From: Streptomyces sp. CB01580
GTDB taxonomy: Bacteria; Actinomycetota; Actinomycetes; Streptomycetales; Streptomycetaceae
Length of the DNA stretch: 64,000 nucleotides
Direction: 5' to 3'
NCBI RefSeq assembly: GCF_001905795.1
Contig: NZ_LIXJ01000007.1
Location: 221,370 to 285,369 of the forward strand
The notes under the pieces are model-generated. The model worked only from the letters and a program-made list of their open reading frames with translations, had not been told where the DNA came from and did not search any database. Of the stretch, positions 57,528 through 64,000 are shown one piece after another (the first letter of the stretch is position 1; each line of letters begins with the position of its first letter). Made by a program: the position numbers and the translations under genes.

Positions 57528-58787
57528 CTACTGGGCCGTATCTGGGCCGTCAGACCCGTCAGGCACGGGCAGGAACACCCGGTCGACGGCCTTCCGTGTG
57601 CGCTCCTGACTCGACGGCATCAGGTGCGCGTATACCCGCAACGTCAGCGCGGGGTCCGTGTGCCCCAGGTACTGGCTCACGGCCTTGATGCTCTCTCCAG
57701 CGTCCAGCAGCACCGAGGCGTAGAAGTGCCTCAGAGCGTGCATGCCGTGCTCGCGTGCCGACTCGAACTTGCCGTCGTCGGCGTCCGGGATCAGGCCAGC
57801 GACCGCTAACGCGGGCTTCCACTCCTGGATGTTGAAGTTGCTGCGCCACACGACGCCGCTCGCGGTGTTCGTGAACAGGAGCCGGGCCGACACCTTCGGG
57901 CCGTCGGGCTTCCGCCACGGCAACGTGATCTCCACCGGCTTGAAGGCGTCGACGTGGACACGGAGGGCTTCCGCCACCGACGGCGGCAGCGGTACGTCTC
58001 GCTCCTTGCCGCACTTGGGCGGGGCGAACACCGCCTTCCCTCGGATGAGCTTCACCTGTCGGACCACCCGCAGGATGCCGCCCTCGAAGTCGACCGCGTC
58101 CTCGGCGAGACCCACGATCTCACCCTGCCGGAGCCCGCACCCCGCCCCGGTGTCGACCATGGTCCGGTACCGCTCGGGGAGCGCCGCGCGAACGGCGCGT
58201 ACCTGGGTGGGCAACCACGGCACTACGCGGCGCCGCTCGACTGCCGGCGGGCGGACGGACTTCACGGAGCACGGGTTGCGTGACAAGAGGCTGTCGTCGA
58301 CGGCCGCGCTCAGCACCGCTCGTACGTCGCCGTAGATGTTGCGCGCGTACGCACCACTCACAGAGGGGTTCGCTTCCAGAACGCTGACGAGTCCGCGGAT
58401 GTGCTCGGGACGGAACGAGTCGAGCGGACGAGTGCCGAGAACAGGGAACGCGTGCAGCCGCAACCGCTGCTCCGTCACGATCTGACTGGACACGTCGGCG
58501 GTGTGAGCCGTGAGCCACTTCTCGGCGTAGGTCTGGAAGGTGATTCGGGCTGCGCGGGGGTCGATGTACTGGCCGCGCGACATGTCGGACGCGATGTGGG
58601 TGAGCCACTTCTCGGCGAGACGCTTCTGCTTGTCAGGGAAGCTCTTGGACTTCTCGGCGCCGTCGGGGCCGACGTAGCGGGCGCGGTAGCGGAGTCCGGT
58701 GCCGTAACGATCGGTCTTGACCCGGCTCTCCTTGCCGTTGGCGTCGGTCTCGGTTTTGTACCAGCGGTCTTGGATGTGGCCAGCCAT
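57528..58787 (-). CDS. int: Site-specific tyrosine recombinase (integrase)
   Basis: A 419-residue phage/ICE-type integrase. The N-terminus MAGHIQDRWYKTETDANGKE is an arm-binding-type beta region (YGTGLRYRARYVGPDG), the core-binding SAM-like domain covers about residues 75-165, and the catalytic domain has Arg in GAGCGLRQGEIVGL, HALRHFYAS (HxxR), LGHTDPALTLRVYAHL (His and nucleophile Tyr). All catalytic residues are present. ATG at 58787 is used. The gene reads toward the chromosome junction, the normal arrangement next to att. Confidence 0.94.
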   Translation of the reverse strand: MAGHIQDRWYKTETDANGKESRVKTDRYGTGLRYRARYVGPDGAEKSKSFPDKQKRLAEKWLTHIASDMSRGQYIDPRAARITFQTYAEKWLTAHTADVSSQIVTEQRLRLHAFPVLGTRPLDSFRPEHIRGLVSVLEANPSVSGAYARNIYGDVRAVLSAAVDDSLLSRNPCSVKSVRPPAVERRRVVPWLPTQVRAVRAALPERYRTMVDTGAGCGLRQGEIVGLAEDAVDFEGGILRVVRQVKLIRGKAVFAPPKCGKERDVPLPPSVAEALRVHVDAFKPVEITLPWRKPDGPKVSARLLFTNTASGVVWRSNFNIQEWKPALAVAGLIPDADDGKFESAREHGMHALRHFYASVLLDAGESIKAVSQYLGHTDPALTLRVYAHLMPSSQERTRKAVDRVFLPVPDGSDGPDTAQ

Positions 58788-58826
58788 GTGGGCTGTGTCC
58801 TCTCGGTTGGTGGTGCCTGCCCGTGT

Positions 58827-59010
58827 CAGGGAGGGAGGCAAGGGGGGGCCGTGGAAGTGGCTGTGGAGGGGGTTTCGGGGCGGTCTAGGGAGGCGCCTCC
58901 CTGCCTCCCTGGATGGGTGTTTGCACAGGTCAGGACCAGGGAGGCGGGCCAGGGAGGCGGTCAGGGAGTTCTCCCTGACTCCCTCGCCCGGCGGGGCCGC
59001 CTCCCTGGCC
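58827..59010. repeat. Repeat block A: CAGGGAG/CTCCCTG family
   Basis: At least eight copies of (C)AGGGAGG or its complement occur: 58827, 58887-58902 (perfect palindrome AGGGAGGCGCCTCCCT), 58903-58912, 58938, 58950, 58961-58978 (TCAGGGAG-TT-CTCCCTGA), 58979 and 58999-59010. Direct copies with GGCGG tails precede the 8-2-8 palindrome. Confidence 0.8.
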
Positions 59011-59035
59011 TGCTGTCGCGTTCTTCGCGGTCCGG

Positions 59036-59225
59036 TGGGGAGGCGGGGCAGGGGGTGCGTCGGGGGGCTTTCTGCCGGGATTCCGGGGGCTTTTGCCGGT
59101 GCCTCCCCAGCCTCCCCATGCTCCCCAACTGGGGTGTTGTCGCTGATCAGGCTGGGTGAGGTGGGTTGGGGAGGCGGTTGGGGAGAACTCCCCAGGATGG
59201 GCGCGACTCCCCAACTCCCTCCCCG
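59036..59225. repeat. Repeat block B: TGGGGAG/CTCCCCA family
   Basis: Copies at 59036-59046, 59101-59110, 59111-59120, 59121-59130, 59167-59177, 59179-59194 (TGGGGAG-AA-CTCCCCA) and 59207-59214. The layout parallels block A: CTCCC copies, spacer, GGGAGGCGG copies, palindrome with 2-base spacer, ACTCCC copies. Confidence 0.8.
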
Positions 59226-59274
59226 TGCGTCCGGCCCCGCTCGACGGGGCTTGGCGCAGAGACGCAGCACCCCC

Positions 59275-59429
59275 CTTTACCGGCCTTACCTTGCAGGTCA
59301 GAGGCCCTTACCTGCCCCTCTACCGGGGTAAAGGGCCCCCTCTACCTGGCGGGCGCCCGGGTAGAGCCGTCAGCGGCGACCAGGTCGCGGGTTGGATCGG
59401 GCCTGGGGTAGAGGGGGGAGGGCTTTACC
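59275..59429. repeat. Repeat block C: GGTARAG/CTYTACC family
   Basis: Nine copies or near-copies of CT(T/C)TACC or GGTA(A/G)AG occur at 59275, 59284, 59306, 59318, 59327, 59340, 59360, 59407 and 59423, in both orientations. The last lies only 11 bases from the xis stop. Confidence 0.8.
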
Positions 59430-59439
59430 TGGGTGCGAG

Positions 59440-59673
59440 TCAGGCGGCGTCTCGGGCGGTCTGCTGGTCGATCCAGGTGCGGACGGCGGCGGGGTCGTAG
59501 CGGACGTGGCGGCCGACGCGGAAGCCGGGCGGGCCGATGCGGTGCTTGCGCCAGCGGTAGACGGTTTCGATCGGGATGGCGAGCATCGCGGCGAGGTCTT
59601 CGGGGGTGAGGTAGCGGTCCGGGAGTCCGGCGCGGAGGATCGATCGGGGGTCGGTCGTCTGGGGCGGGGTCAT
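59440..59673 (-). CDS. xis: Excisionase / small helix-turn-helix protein
   Basis: A 77-residue protein with a MerR/Xis-type winged helix: YLTPEDLAAMLAIPIETVYR, WRKHRIGPPGFRVGRHVRY and DPAAVRTWIDQQ. Proteins of this type act with the integrase to excise AICE-type elements such as pSAM2. ATG at 59673 begins MTPPQTTDPRSILRAG. It is transcribed in the same direction as int but separated from it by 650 bp of repeats, unlike the usual overlapping xis-int pair. Confidence 0.85.
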   Translation of the reverse strand: MTPPQTTDPRSILRAGLPDRYLTPEDLAAMLAIPIETVYRWRKHRIGPPGFRVGRHVRYDPAAVRTWIDQQTARDAA

Positions 59674-60091
59674 GCCGCCGGTCCTTCCGTCTCGTGCTGC
59701 TCGGTTTCGGGTCGGTGTTCACGCGGCGGCCCCGGATGTTCACGGCGACCGATCCGGTGTTCACCGGATCGATAGGGGTGTTCACGCGGCGGCCCCGGAT
59801 GTTCACGGCGACCGATCCGGTGTTCACCGGATCGATAGGGGTGTTCACGCGGCGGCCTTTCCACTGCCGGACAGGTGTGGGGTGACCGCGTGGGTGCCCG
59901 TGCGGGAACGGTGTATGCGCAGGTCACCCCCGACTGTTCAGGCGATCGGGTGACCGATCGGGTGTCCGTGTGGCGGGTGTGTACGAGTCGGGCCAGCGGT
60001 CGCCAGTCGATCGAGGGGGACGGGGTGGCAGTCACCCGACTTCCACCCGACTCGACCAGCCGACTCCGCACGTGGCGGGGCCGGGGCGCGG
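59674..60091. other. 418-base non-coding region with iteron array upstream of xis
   Basis: No gene is seen. The left part holds the seven-copy TGTTCAC array. The right part has GGTGACC/GGTCACC motifs at 59881-59887, 59922-59928 and 59949-59955, and ACCCGACT repeats around 60,033-60,052. It probably includes the xis promoter and a replication or regulatory locus. Confidence 0.6.
59716..59848. repeat. Iteron array: seven TGTTCAC heptamers at exact 21-bp spacing
   Basis: TGTTCAC occurs at 59716, 59737, 59758, 59779, 59800, 59821 and 59842, each 21 bp from the next. The 14-base spacers cycle through three types, so the array is a 63-bp unit repeated twice plus one heptamer. The period equals two helical turns, putting all sites on one DNA face. 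Confidence 0.95.
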
Positions 60092-60931
60092 CTACCACTG
60101 CGCCCGCAGGGTGCGTGCCCATGTGCCGTCTGGTCCGGGCGGCGGGGTCGCTCCGAGAACGTGACCGCCACCGTCGAGCCGGACCAGGAGCGGGGACGGC
60201 TGGTGGGTGTCGGCGCGCATGAGGTCGAAGCAGAACCGGCGACGGCGGTGGTCCGGAAGCGCCTGCCGACAGAGCCAGTCACGGCCAGGCGTGACGGCCG
60301 TGACGCCCGACCGCGACGGACCAGGGGCGCCGTGGTTGACCTGCGTGACTCCCCGCGTCACGGGGGTGGTGAACTCGTCCGTCACGGCCCGGCCGAGGCG
60401 CACGAGGGTTTCGAGGGGGACCAGGGCGGCGCCCTGCCGGATCGAGCGGGAGACCAGCAGCGGCGCCCGCGTGGTGAGCGCGTCGGCCTGGTGGCGGTGG
60501 GCGGGCGACAGGTACAGGGCCACGGCCGCTTCCCCCACCGTCAGGGGCCGGGAGCGGGCCCCGGCGTACCAGAACGACAGGGCCAGCCGGTAGGCGAACT
60601 GGCGGCAGCCGGCGACCTCTTCGAACTCGTCCGCGGGGAGCCCGGCGAAGGTCTCGCGGACCTCCGCGATACCGGCCGGGCCGAGTTCGACGACGGCGGC
60701 CTGTAGGGCCGCGTACAGGGTGTCGGTGGTCGGGACCGGCACGGCGAGTTCGTCAGCCGAGGTCTCGAAGAGTGCGGCGGCGGTCTCGTTCACGTCCAGT
60801 TCCAGGCCCGCCACGGGGACGGTGGGGAAGTCCTGCCCGTCCCGGCGCCGGTCCCGCTCGGTGAGGCGGACGACCGGCGCCGGGGCGGGGGCCACCCGCG
60901 CATACAGCGCATTGAGGGCGGCAGTGCTCAC
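60092..60931 (-). CDS. Element protein of unknown function (paralogue A)
   Basis: A 279-residue protein that I do not recognise. It resembles the product of the gene just upstream (60928-61725) in order and wording of motifs: FPTVPVAGLELDVNETAAAL near the N-terminus, FAYRLALSFWYAG and VGEAAVALYLSPA in the middle, and ALPDHRRRRFCFDLMRADTH then PLLVRLDGGGHVLG near the end. The GTG start overlaps the upstream stop (GTGA), so the pair is translationally coupled. No Rep, Tra or nuclease motif is visible. It contains a proline/valine-rich insert (TTPVTRGVTQVNHGAPGPSR) not shared by its partner. Confidence 0.75.
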   Translation of the reverse strand: MSTAALNALYARVAPAPAPVVRLTERDRRRDGQDFPTVPVAGLELDVNETAAALFETSADELAVPVPTTDTLYAALQAAVVELGPAGIAEVRETFAGLPADEFEEVAGCRQFAYRLALSFWYAGARSRPLTVGEAAVALYLSPAHRHQADALTTRAPLLVSRSIRQGAALVPLETLVRLGRAVTDEFTTPVTRGVTQVNHGAPGPSRSGVTAVTPGRDWLCRQALPDHRRRRFCFDLMRADTHQPSPLLVRLDGGGHVLGATPPPGPDGTWARTLRAQW

Positions 60932-61725
60932 GCGGCGCTCCCCATCTGGGCGCGGCGGCTGCGGGGCAGGAAGGCGCGGTGGAAGGCGATCAGGTGCGGG
61001 TTCTCCGGCGGAACGGCCCCGACCGCGTATCCGCCCTCGTCGAAGACCACCAGCAGGGGCCGGGGGGCGGCCCACTGGCGGCTGACCGCGAGGTCGCGGC
61101 AGAAGCGGCGGCGCCGCGCGTCCGGCATGAGCGCCCGGTAGGTCTCGCTCAGCTCCGCGAACGGGACGCGGTGGTCGGGGTGGTCGAACTCCCGCTCAAC
61201 CTCGTCCCCGTACAGGGCCAGCGTCCGGGCCCCGAGCCGGGAGACACCCTCACTCAGGTGCCCGTCGACCTCCGACAGCCGGTCCAGGGCCGAACGGTCG
61301 CGGGTGACCTCGATGTCCGAGGCGTACAGAGCCAAGGTCAGCTCACCGGCCGAGAGCTGTTCGCAGAGCGCGTCGCGGTACCAGTGTTCGACGCACAGCC
61401 GGTAGGCGCAGGCGTAGGCCCGGGTGGCGGTCCGGTCGTCCAGCGGCAGGGCTTCCAGCTCCCGCCGTGCATCGTCCAGCCCGGCCAGCCCGTGAGCGTC
61501 CAGGGCCCGCGCCAGAACGTCCAGCAGCTCGACGTCGGTGAAGTGCTTCGGGAGTTCCGGCAGTGCAGCGAACTGGACGTACAGACCAGCCGCCACCTGC
61601 TCACGGGACAGCTCAACCGACCCGACCGGCACGCGGGGGAAGACCTCACCCGCACGCCGACGCTCAACCAACGGCACCTCTGCCGCGACCTGCTCGATAC
61701 GTCGTTCAGCAATGGTTCCAGGCAT
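60928..61725 (-). CDS. Element protein of unknown function (paralogue B)
   Basis: A 265-residue protein related to paralogue A. Shared segments are FPRVPVGSVELSREQVAAGL, YACAYRLCVEHWYRDA, LSAGELTLALYAS, and LMPDARRRRFCRDLAVSRQW followed by PLLVVFDEGGYAVGAVPPE. The conserved RRRRFC(R/F)DL motif and the C-terminal LLV.(F/L)D.GG..(V/L)GA.PP strand are the best diagnostic features. ATG at 61725 (MPGTIAERRIEQVAAEV) is preceded by AGGGGTG. It is the first gene of the minus-strand unit, facing the divergent gntR gene. Function unknown. Confidence 0.75.
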   Translation of the reverse strand: MPGTIAERRIEQVAAEVPLVERRRAGEVFPRVPVGSVELSREQVAAGLYVQFAALPELPKHFTDVELLDVLARALDAHGLAGLDDARRELEALPLDDRTATRAYACAYRLCVEHWYRDALCEQLSAGELTLALYASDIEVTRDRSALDRLSEVDGHLSEGVSRLGARTLALYGDEVEREFDHPDHRVPFAELSETYRALMPDARRRRFCRDLAVSRQWAAPRPLLVVFDEGGYAVGAVPPENPHLIAFHRAFLPRSRRAQMGSAA

Positions 61726-61864
61726 GATGGGTACACCCCTTCGTGGGTCTGGGGAGCGGTCGGCTGCTTGGCGGTAGGAGGCCGCTCCCCGGCGGAGCCC
61801 TGGCATTGACCAGGGCTTTTTCTGTCGGCGCGTTCCCTGCGGCCCGACACGACCAACATAGGCA

Positions 61865-61880
61865 ACATGGCTAGCCATGT
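61865..61880. promoter_or_regulatory. 16-bp palindromic operator in the gntR divergent region
   Basis: ACATGGCTAGCCATGT is a perfect 16-bp palindrome 53-68 bp before the gntR start. A related sequence GGCTAGCATGGC follows at 61918-61929 and TCTAACATGA at 61901-61910. The site lies between the two divergent units and is a likely autoregulatory GntR target. Confidence 0.7.
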
Positions 61881-61932
61881 CAATCGTGTCGGCGTAGATG
61901 TCTAACATGACCGACTCGGCTAGCATGGCTGC

Positions 61933-62781
61933 ATGAGCTTTCCTCTGGACCCAGATGACCCCCGCCCGCCCTACATGCAGATCACGAACGCGCTGCGGGC
62001 GGCGATCCTCACCAAGAAGCTGCAGCCTGGAGAGCGGTTGCCCTCTCAGAGCGAACTGACGAAGCGATATGACGTTTCCCGCGCGACCGTGCAGCGGGCG
62101 CTGCGGGACCTCCAAGACGAAGGCCTGCTAGTCGCTCGGCAGGGCAGCGGCGTGTTCGTCCGCAGCCGCACCGAGCGGCCGGTAGGGGTGCGCACGCACA
62201 TTGAGCGGGCATTTGAGCAGCCGCGCGTGACGATCGATTTCGCAGGATTCTCCGGGGAGACGCTTTACGCGGCCCTACAAGAACCTGTCGACAAGATCCG
62301 CGACGGTCGCCTCACGCCGGAGAGCATCATCGTGCGCCTCTTGGTGCCGAACATGGCCGACTCTCAGGCGGTGCCCGTTCTGGTCGACGGCCGCGCCCAT
62401 GACCCGCGGGTGACCGAGCGCGCACGGGACATCATGCTCTCCCACTCTCGTGGCATAAAGCGCCTGGTGGAGGAACTCAAGACACTGGGGCTCGTCAAAG
62501 AGGCCCGCGTAGAGGTCCGCACTCACGGCATCACGCCGTCGTTCAAGCTGTATGTCCTCAATGGGGCCGAAGTGTTCTTCGGCTTCTACCCGCTCGGCTC
62601 CAACACGGTGGCCGTTCAGGGCGAAGCGGTCGACATCGTGGACGTCTTCGGGCTGGACGCCACGCTCTTCCCGTTCGCCACTACCGACGGGCAAGGGGCC
62701 CCTGGCGGCCTTTTCGTGGAACAGGCCCGGAAGTGGTACGACAGCGTATGGACCATGCTGGGCGAGGAGCTCACGCCATGA
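61933..62781 (+). CDS. GntR-family regulator (KorSA-like position)
   Basis: A 282-residue repressor with an N-terminal GntR winged helix: PPYMQITNALRAAILTKKLQ, PGERLPSQSELTKRYDVSR and ATVQRALRDLQDEGLLVARQ. The C-terminal 200 residues are not a UTRA domain that I recognise; visible segments are SIIVRLLVPNMADSQAVPVL and NGAEVFFGFYPLGSNTVAVQ. It starts ATG at 61933 and overlaps the HAD gene by 4 bases. pSAM2-like elements carry a GntR repressor KorSA controlling replication and transfer; the same role is inferred. Confidence 0.85.
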   Translation: MSFPLDPDDPRPPYMQITNALRAAILTKKLQPGERLPSQSELTKRYDVSRATVQRALRDLQDEGLLVARQGSGVFVRSRTERPVGVRTHIERAFEQPRVTIDFAGFSGETLYAALQEPVDKIRDGRLTPESIIVRLLVPNMADSQAVPVLVDGRAHDPRVTERARDIMLSHSRGIKRLVEELKTLGLVKEARVEVRTHGITPSFKLYVLNGAEVFFGFYPLGSNTVAVQGEAVDIVDVFGLDATLFPFATTDGQGAPGGLFVEQARKWYDSVWTMLGEELTP

Positions 62782-63464
62782 GCGTCTCGGTTCTGCGCGG
62801 GGCGTTGTCAGGCGTCCAGCACGTACTGCTCGACTTCGACGGCCCCGTATGCCACGTGTTCGCTGCCCTGCCCGCGCCGCGCGTTGCTCAGGAGTTGAAC
62901 CAGCTCTACCAAGAGCGCGCAGGAGCGGCGTTCCCGTGGCACGTCTCCAGTCATGGCGACCCCTTGGAGGTGGTGCAGGCCGCCGGCCAGAACGACGACC
63001 CGCACCTACGGATGCTTGCCGACGCGCTGACTGCGGCTGAACTGCGGGCAGTCGAAACCGCAGAGCTGACGCCCGGCGCTCTTCAGGCGATCGCAGCATG
63101 CCAGAGGTCCGGCAGAACGGTCAGCATCGTCAGCAACAACGGCGAAGAGGCAGTACGTCGTTTCCTGCAACGCCACGGCGTGGCTGACCTCGTGACGCCC
63201 GTCATCGGGCGTTCCTCAAACGTCGCGCTGATGAAGCCGGACCCCTTCCCTGTGAGGCAAGCCCTCCAACAGCTCGGGGCCCGCCCGGAAGAGGCTGTGC
63301 TGGTTGGTGACTCGCCCTCTGACGTTCAAGCTGCGATAGGTGCCGGGGTGCGGCCCGTGGGCTACGCCAACAAGGACGGCAAGCGCGCCCGACTGGCCAA
63401 TGCGGGTGCTACAGCAGTGATCAGCAGCATGGGTGACCTGGCGGAAGCTCTCACCGACGGCTAG
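62778..63464 (+). CDS. HAD-superfamily hydrolase coupled to the GntR regulator
   Basis: A 228-residue HAD phosphatase-like protein. Motif I is LLDFDGPV (DxD), motif II SIVSNNGEE, motif III Lys in LMKPDPFP and motif IV VGDSPSDVQAAIGAGV, so the catalytic set is complete. The cap domain (helical, residues about 30-90) suggests a small-molecule phosphate as substrate. The ATG overlaps the gntR stop (ATGA). In pSAM2 the regulator operon carries a Nudix protein (Pif) for immunity; a parallel role for this HAD protein is only a hypothesis. Confidence 0.88.
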   Translation: MSVSVLRGALSGVQHVLLDFDGPVCHVFAALPAPRVAQELNQLYQERAGAAFPWHVSSHGDPLEVVQAAGQNDDPHLRMLADALTAAELRAVETAELTPGALQAIAACQRSGRTVSIVSNNGEEAVRRFLQRHGVADLVTPVIGRSSNVALMKPDPFPVRQALQQLGARPEEAVLVGDSPSDVQAAIGAGVRPVGYANKDGKRARLANAGATAVISSMGDLAEALTDG

Positions 63465-63471
63465 CAGGCGC

Positions 63472-63523
63472 AACCAGCGTTGCCCTGAGGCGTGGCTCAT
63501 CACGGCTCAGAGCAACGCTGGTT
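63472..63523 (+). terminator. Hairpin after the gntR-HAD operon
   Basis: A perfect 12-bp stem AACCAGCGTTGC/GCAACGCTGGTT, continued after one mismatch by CTGAG/CTCAG, lies 7 bp after the HAD stop. No T-run follows. Confidence 0.7.
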
Positions 63524-63750
63524 CAGCAGCAGGACAGCGTGTGGGCTGTCTAGTTTTCTGGGCAGATGGGCCCCCTTTCGGGGTGGGCGCGGGTCAGAGC
63601 GGAAGAGCTGAAAGGACCGCCTGCGGGGCGGACGACTTCGGCGCGCCAGGCTCGTCCGGGGCCCAGCCGCCGGGCGACCTTGGGCCGCAGCTTCGACAGA
63701 CGGCTCTTAAATCGAGACTTCGGTACAAGTTCGCCCTACATTTCAGAACA

Positions 63751-64000
63751 TCGCGACTCAAGCGTCTCAGTGCAGGTCAGAGGGGGTATCCGTCTGACTC
63801 ACGTCGCGACTCACGCCCCCCGCAGTCGCCTGCTGGCAGAAGAGACCACTCGGCCCCGGGCACGGGTGGTCTCTTCATCAGACCGCCGCGCAGCCGGGGC
63901 GGCCGGGCGCTCAGCGGGTTCGGCATCGCCCTGAGTCGCGATGTGAGCCGCGTTGAGTCGCGACGCCCGTCCCAGATACACCCCCTCTGACCTGCACTGA
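63751..64000. repeat. Nested inverted repeats at the right edge
   Basis: A 20-bp arm TCAGTGCAGGTCAGAGGGGG at 63767-63786 is repeated in perfect inverse form at 63981-64000. Two TCGCGACTCA copies (63751, 63804) on the left face two inverse TGAGTCGCGA copies (63932, 63954) on the right. A central hairpin AAGAGACCAC/GTGGTCTCTT lies at 63840-63875. Confidence 0.85.
63840..63875. terminator. Central hairpin within the right-edge repeat
   Basis: A perfect 10-bp stem AAGAGACCAC/GTGGTCTCTT with a 16-base GC-rich loop. It may be a bidirectional terminator or part of an origin/transfer structure, since it sits between the arms of the larger inverted repeat. Confidence 0.55.

Larger units (their letters stand above)
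58788..59439. other. 652-base repeat-filled region between int and xis
   Basis: No gene is seen although open frames cross it. It is filled by three successive families of short direct and inverted repeats, entered separately (58827-59010, 59036-59225, 59275-59429). The lack of coding character and high repeat density indicate a protein-binding region. Confidence 0.7.
63465..64000. other. 536-base non-coding region at the right edge
   Basis: No credible gene is seen; open frames here lack coding character. It holds the HAD-operon terminator, a second hairpin at 63840-63875, and a nested inverted-repeat structure from 63751 to 64000. The segment 63,700-63,760 is A/T-richer and may hold a promoter. 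Confidence 0.55.

Noticed and set aside
58401..59331. Possible plus-strand genes across the int 5' part and the repeat blocks
   Set aside because: The predicted proteins are Gly/Arg/Pro-rich translations of the repeats or antisense of int.
59716..59848. CRISPR array
   Set aside because: The repeat is only 7 bp, the spacers recur in a three-unit cycle, and no cas genes are present; iterons fit better.
59342..59848. Minus-strand frame with repeated VNTPIDPVNTGSVAVNIRGR peptide
   Set aside because: The peptide repeats are simply the translation of the 63-bp iteron unit; the frame then reads xis in a wrong frame.
63433..63990. Possible small genes in the right-edge region
   Set aside because: Their composition is not protein-like and they run through the inverted repeats and hairpins.

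Overview
The window is high-GC DNA with strong third-position G/C bias, many GTG starts and WhiG, NsdA, GlnR-box and SipWXYZ hallmarks. It is Streptomyces chromosome (core region), joined at its right end to an integrated mobile element. Almost everything from 1 to about 57.44 kb is conserved core: cell-wall precursor (ddl, partial), thiamine (thiL, thiD), ribosomal proteins (rpmB, rpmF, rpsP, rplS, rpsB), DNA maintenance (recG, mutM, smc, dprA, comM-like yifB), RNA processing and modification (rsmD, rnc, rimM, trmD), the signal recognition pathway (ftsY, ffh), nitrogen sensing (amtB-glnK-glnD behind a clear four-half-site GlnR box), protein export and quality control (ftsH-like protease, four tandem type I signal peptidases), developmental control (nsdA, whiG) and the rpsB-tsf-pyrH-frr-cdsA translation/lipid block.

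Region by region: 1-6 kb holds ddl, an Lrp-like ligand-binding protein with a DUF3515 lipoprotein, thiL/thiD, divergent rpmB and a FakA-like DAK2 protein. 6-14 kb holds recG, rsmD-coaD, a DivIVA-like coiled-coil protein, DUF177-rpmF-rnc-mutM. 14-25 kb holds a CAP-domain protein, acylphosphatase, a small coiled-coil protein, smc, a GlcP-type glucose permease, an LLM-class flavin oxidoreductase with a palindromic operator, a decayed NCS1 cytosine-permease pseudogene and ftsY. 25-37 kb holds a small primase/polymerase-like protein, nsdA, amtB-glnK-glnD, ffh, an FtsH-type protease. 37-46 kb holds a methyltransferase, a SprT-like zinc protein, rpsP-khpA-rimM-trmD-rplS, sipW-X-Y-Z and a Nudix protein. 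46-57.3 kb holds DUF2469, yraN-yifB-dprA, whiG, a TetR regulator facing an M23 peptidase, then rpsB-tsf-pyrH-frr-cdsA.

At 57,441 an open frame begins with MPKPGEL, the start expected of rlmN (23S rRNA A2503 methyltransferase) after cdsA, but it leaves rlmN-like sequence after about seven codons and stops. Immediately beyond lies a tyrosine integrase and a small excisionase. The rest of the window (57.46-64 kb) is therefore the left part of an integrated element inserted at the 5' end of rlmN. Besides int/xis it carries a translationally coupled pair of mutually similar proteins of unknown function, and a divergent GntR regulator coupled to a HAD phosphatase-like protein.

The most unusual sequence is the non-coding DNA of this element: three successive blocks of short direct/inverted repeats (CAGGGAG, TGGGGAG, GGTARAG families) between int and xis; a perfectly phased array of seven TGTTCAC heptamers every 21 bp just upstream of xis; and a nested inverted-repeat structure closing exactly at the right edge of the window. 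These look like binding arrays for element-encoded replication, transfer or recombination proteins. No recognisable Rep or Tra gene is in view, so the mode of replication or transfer cannot be read from this window.
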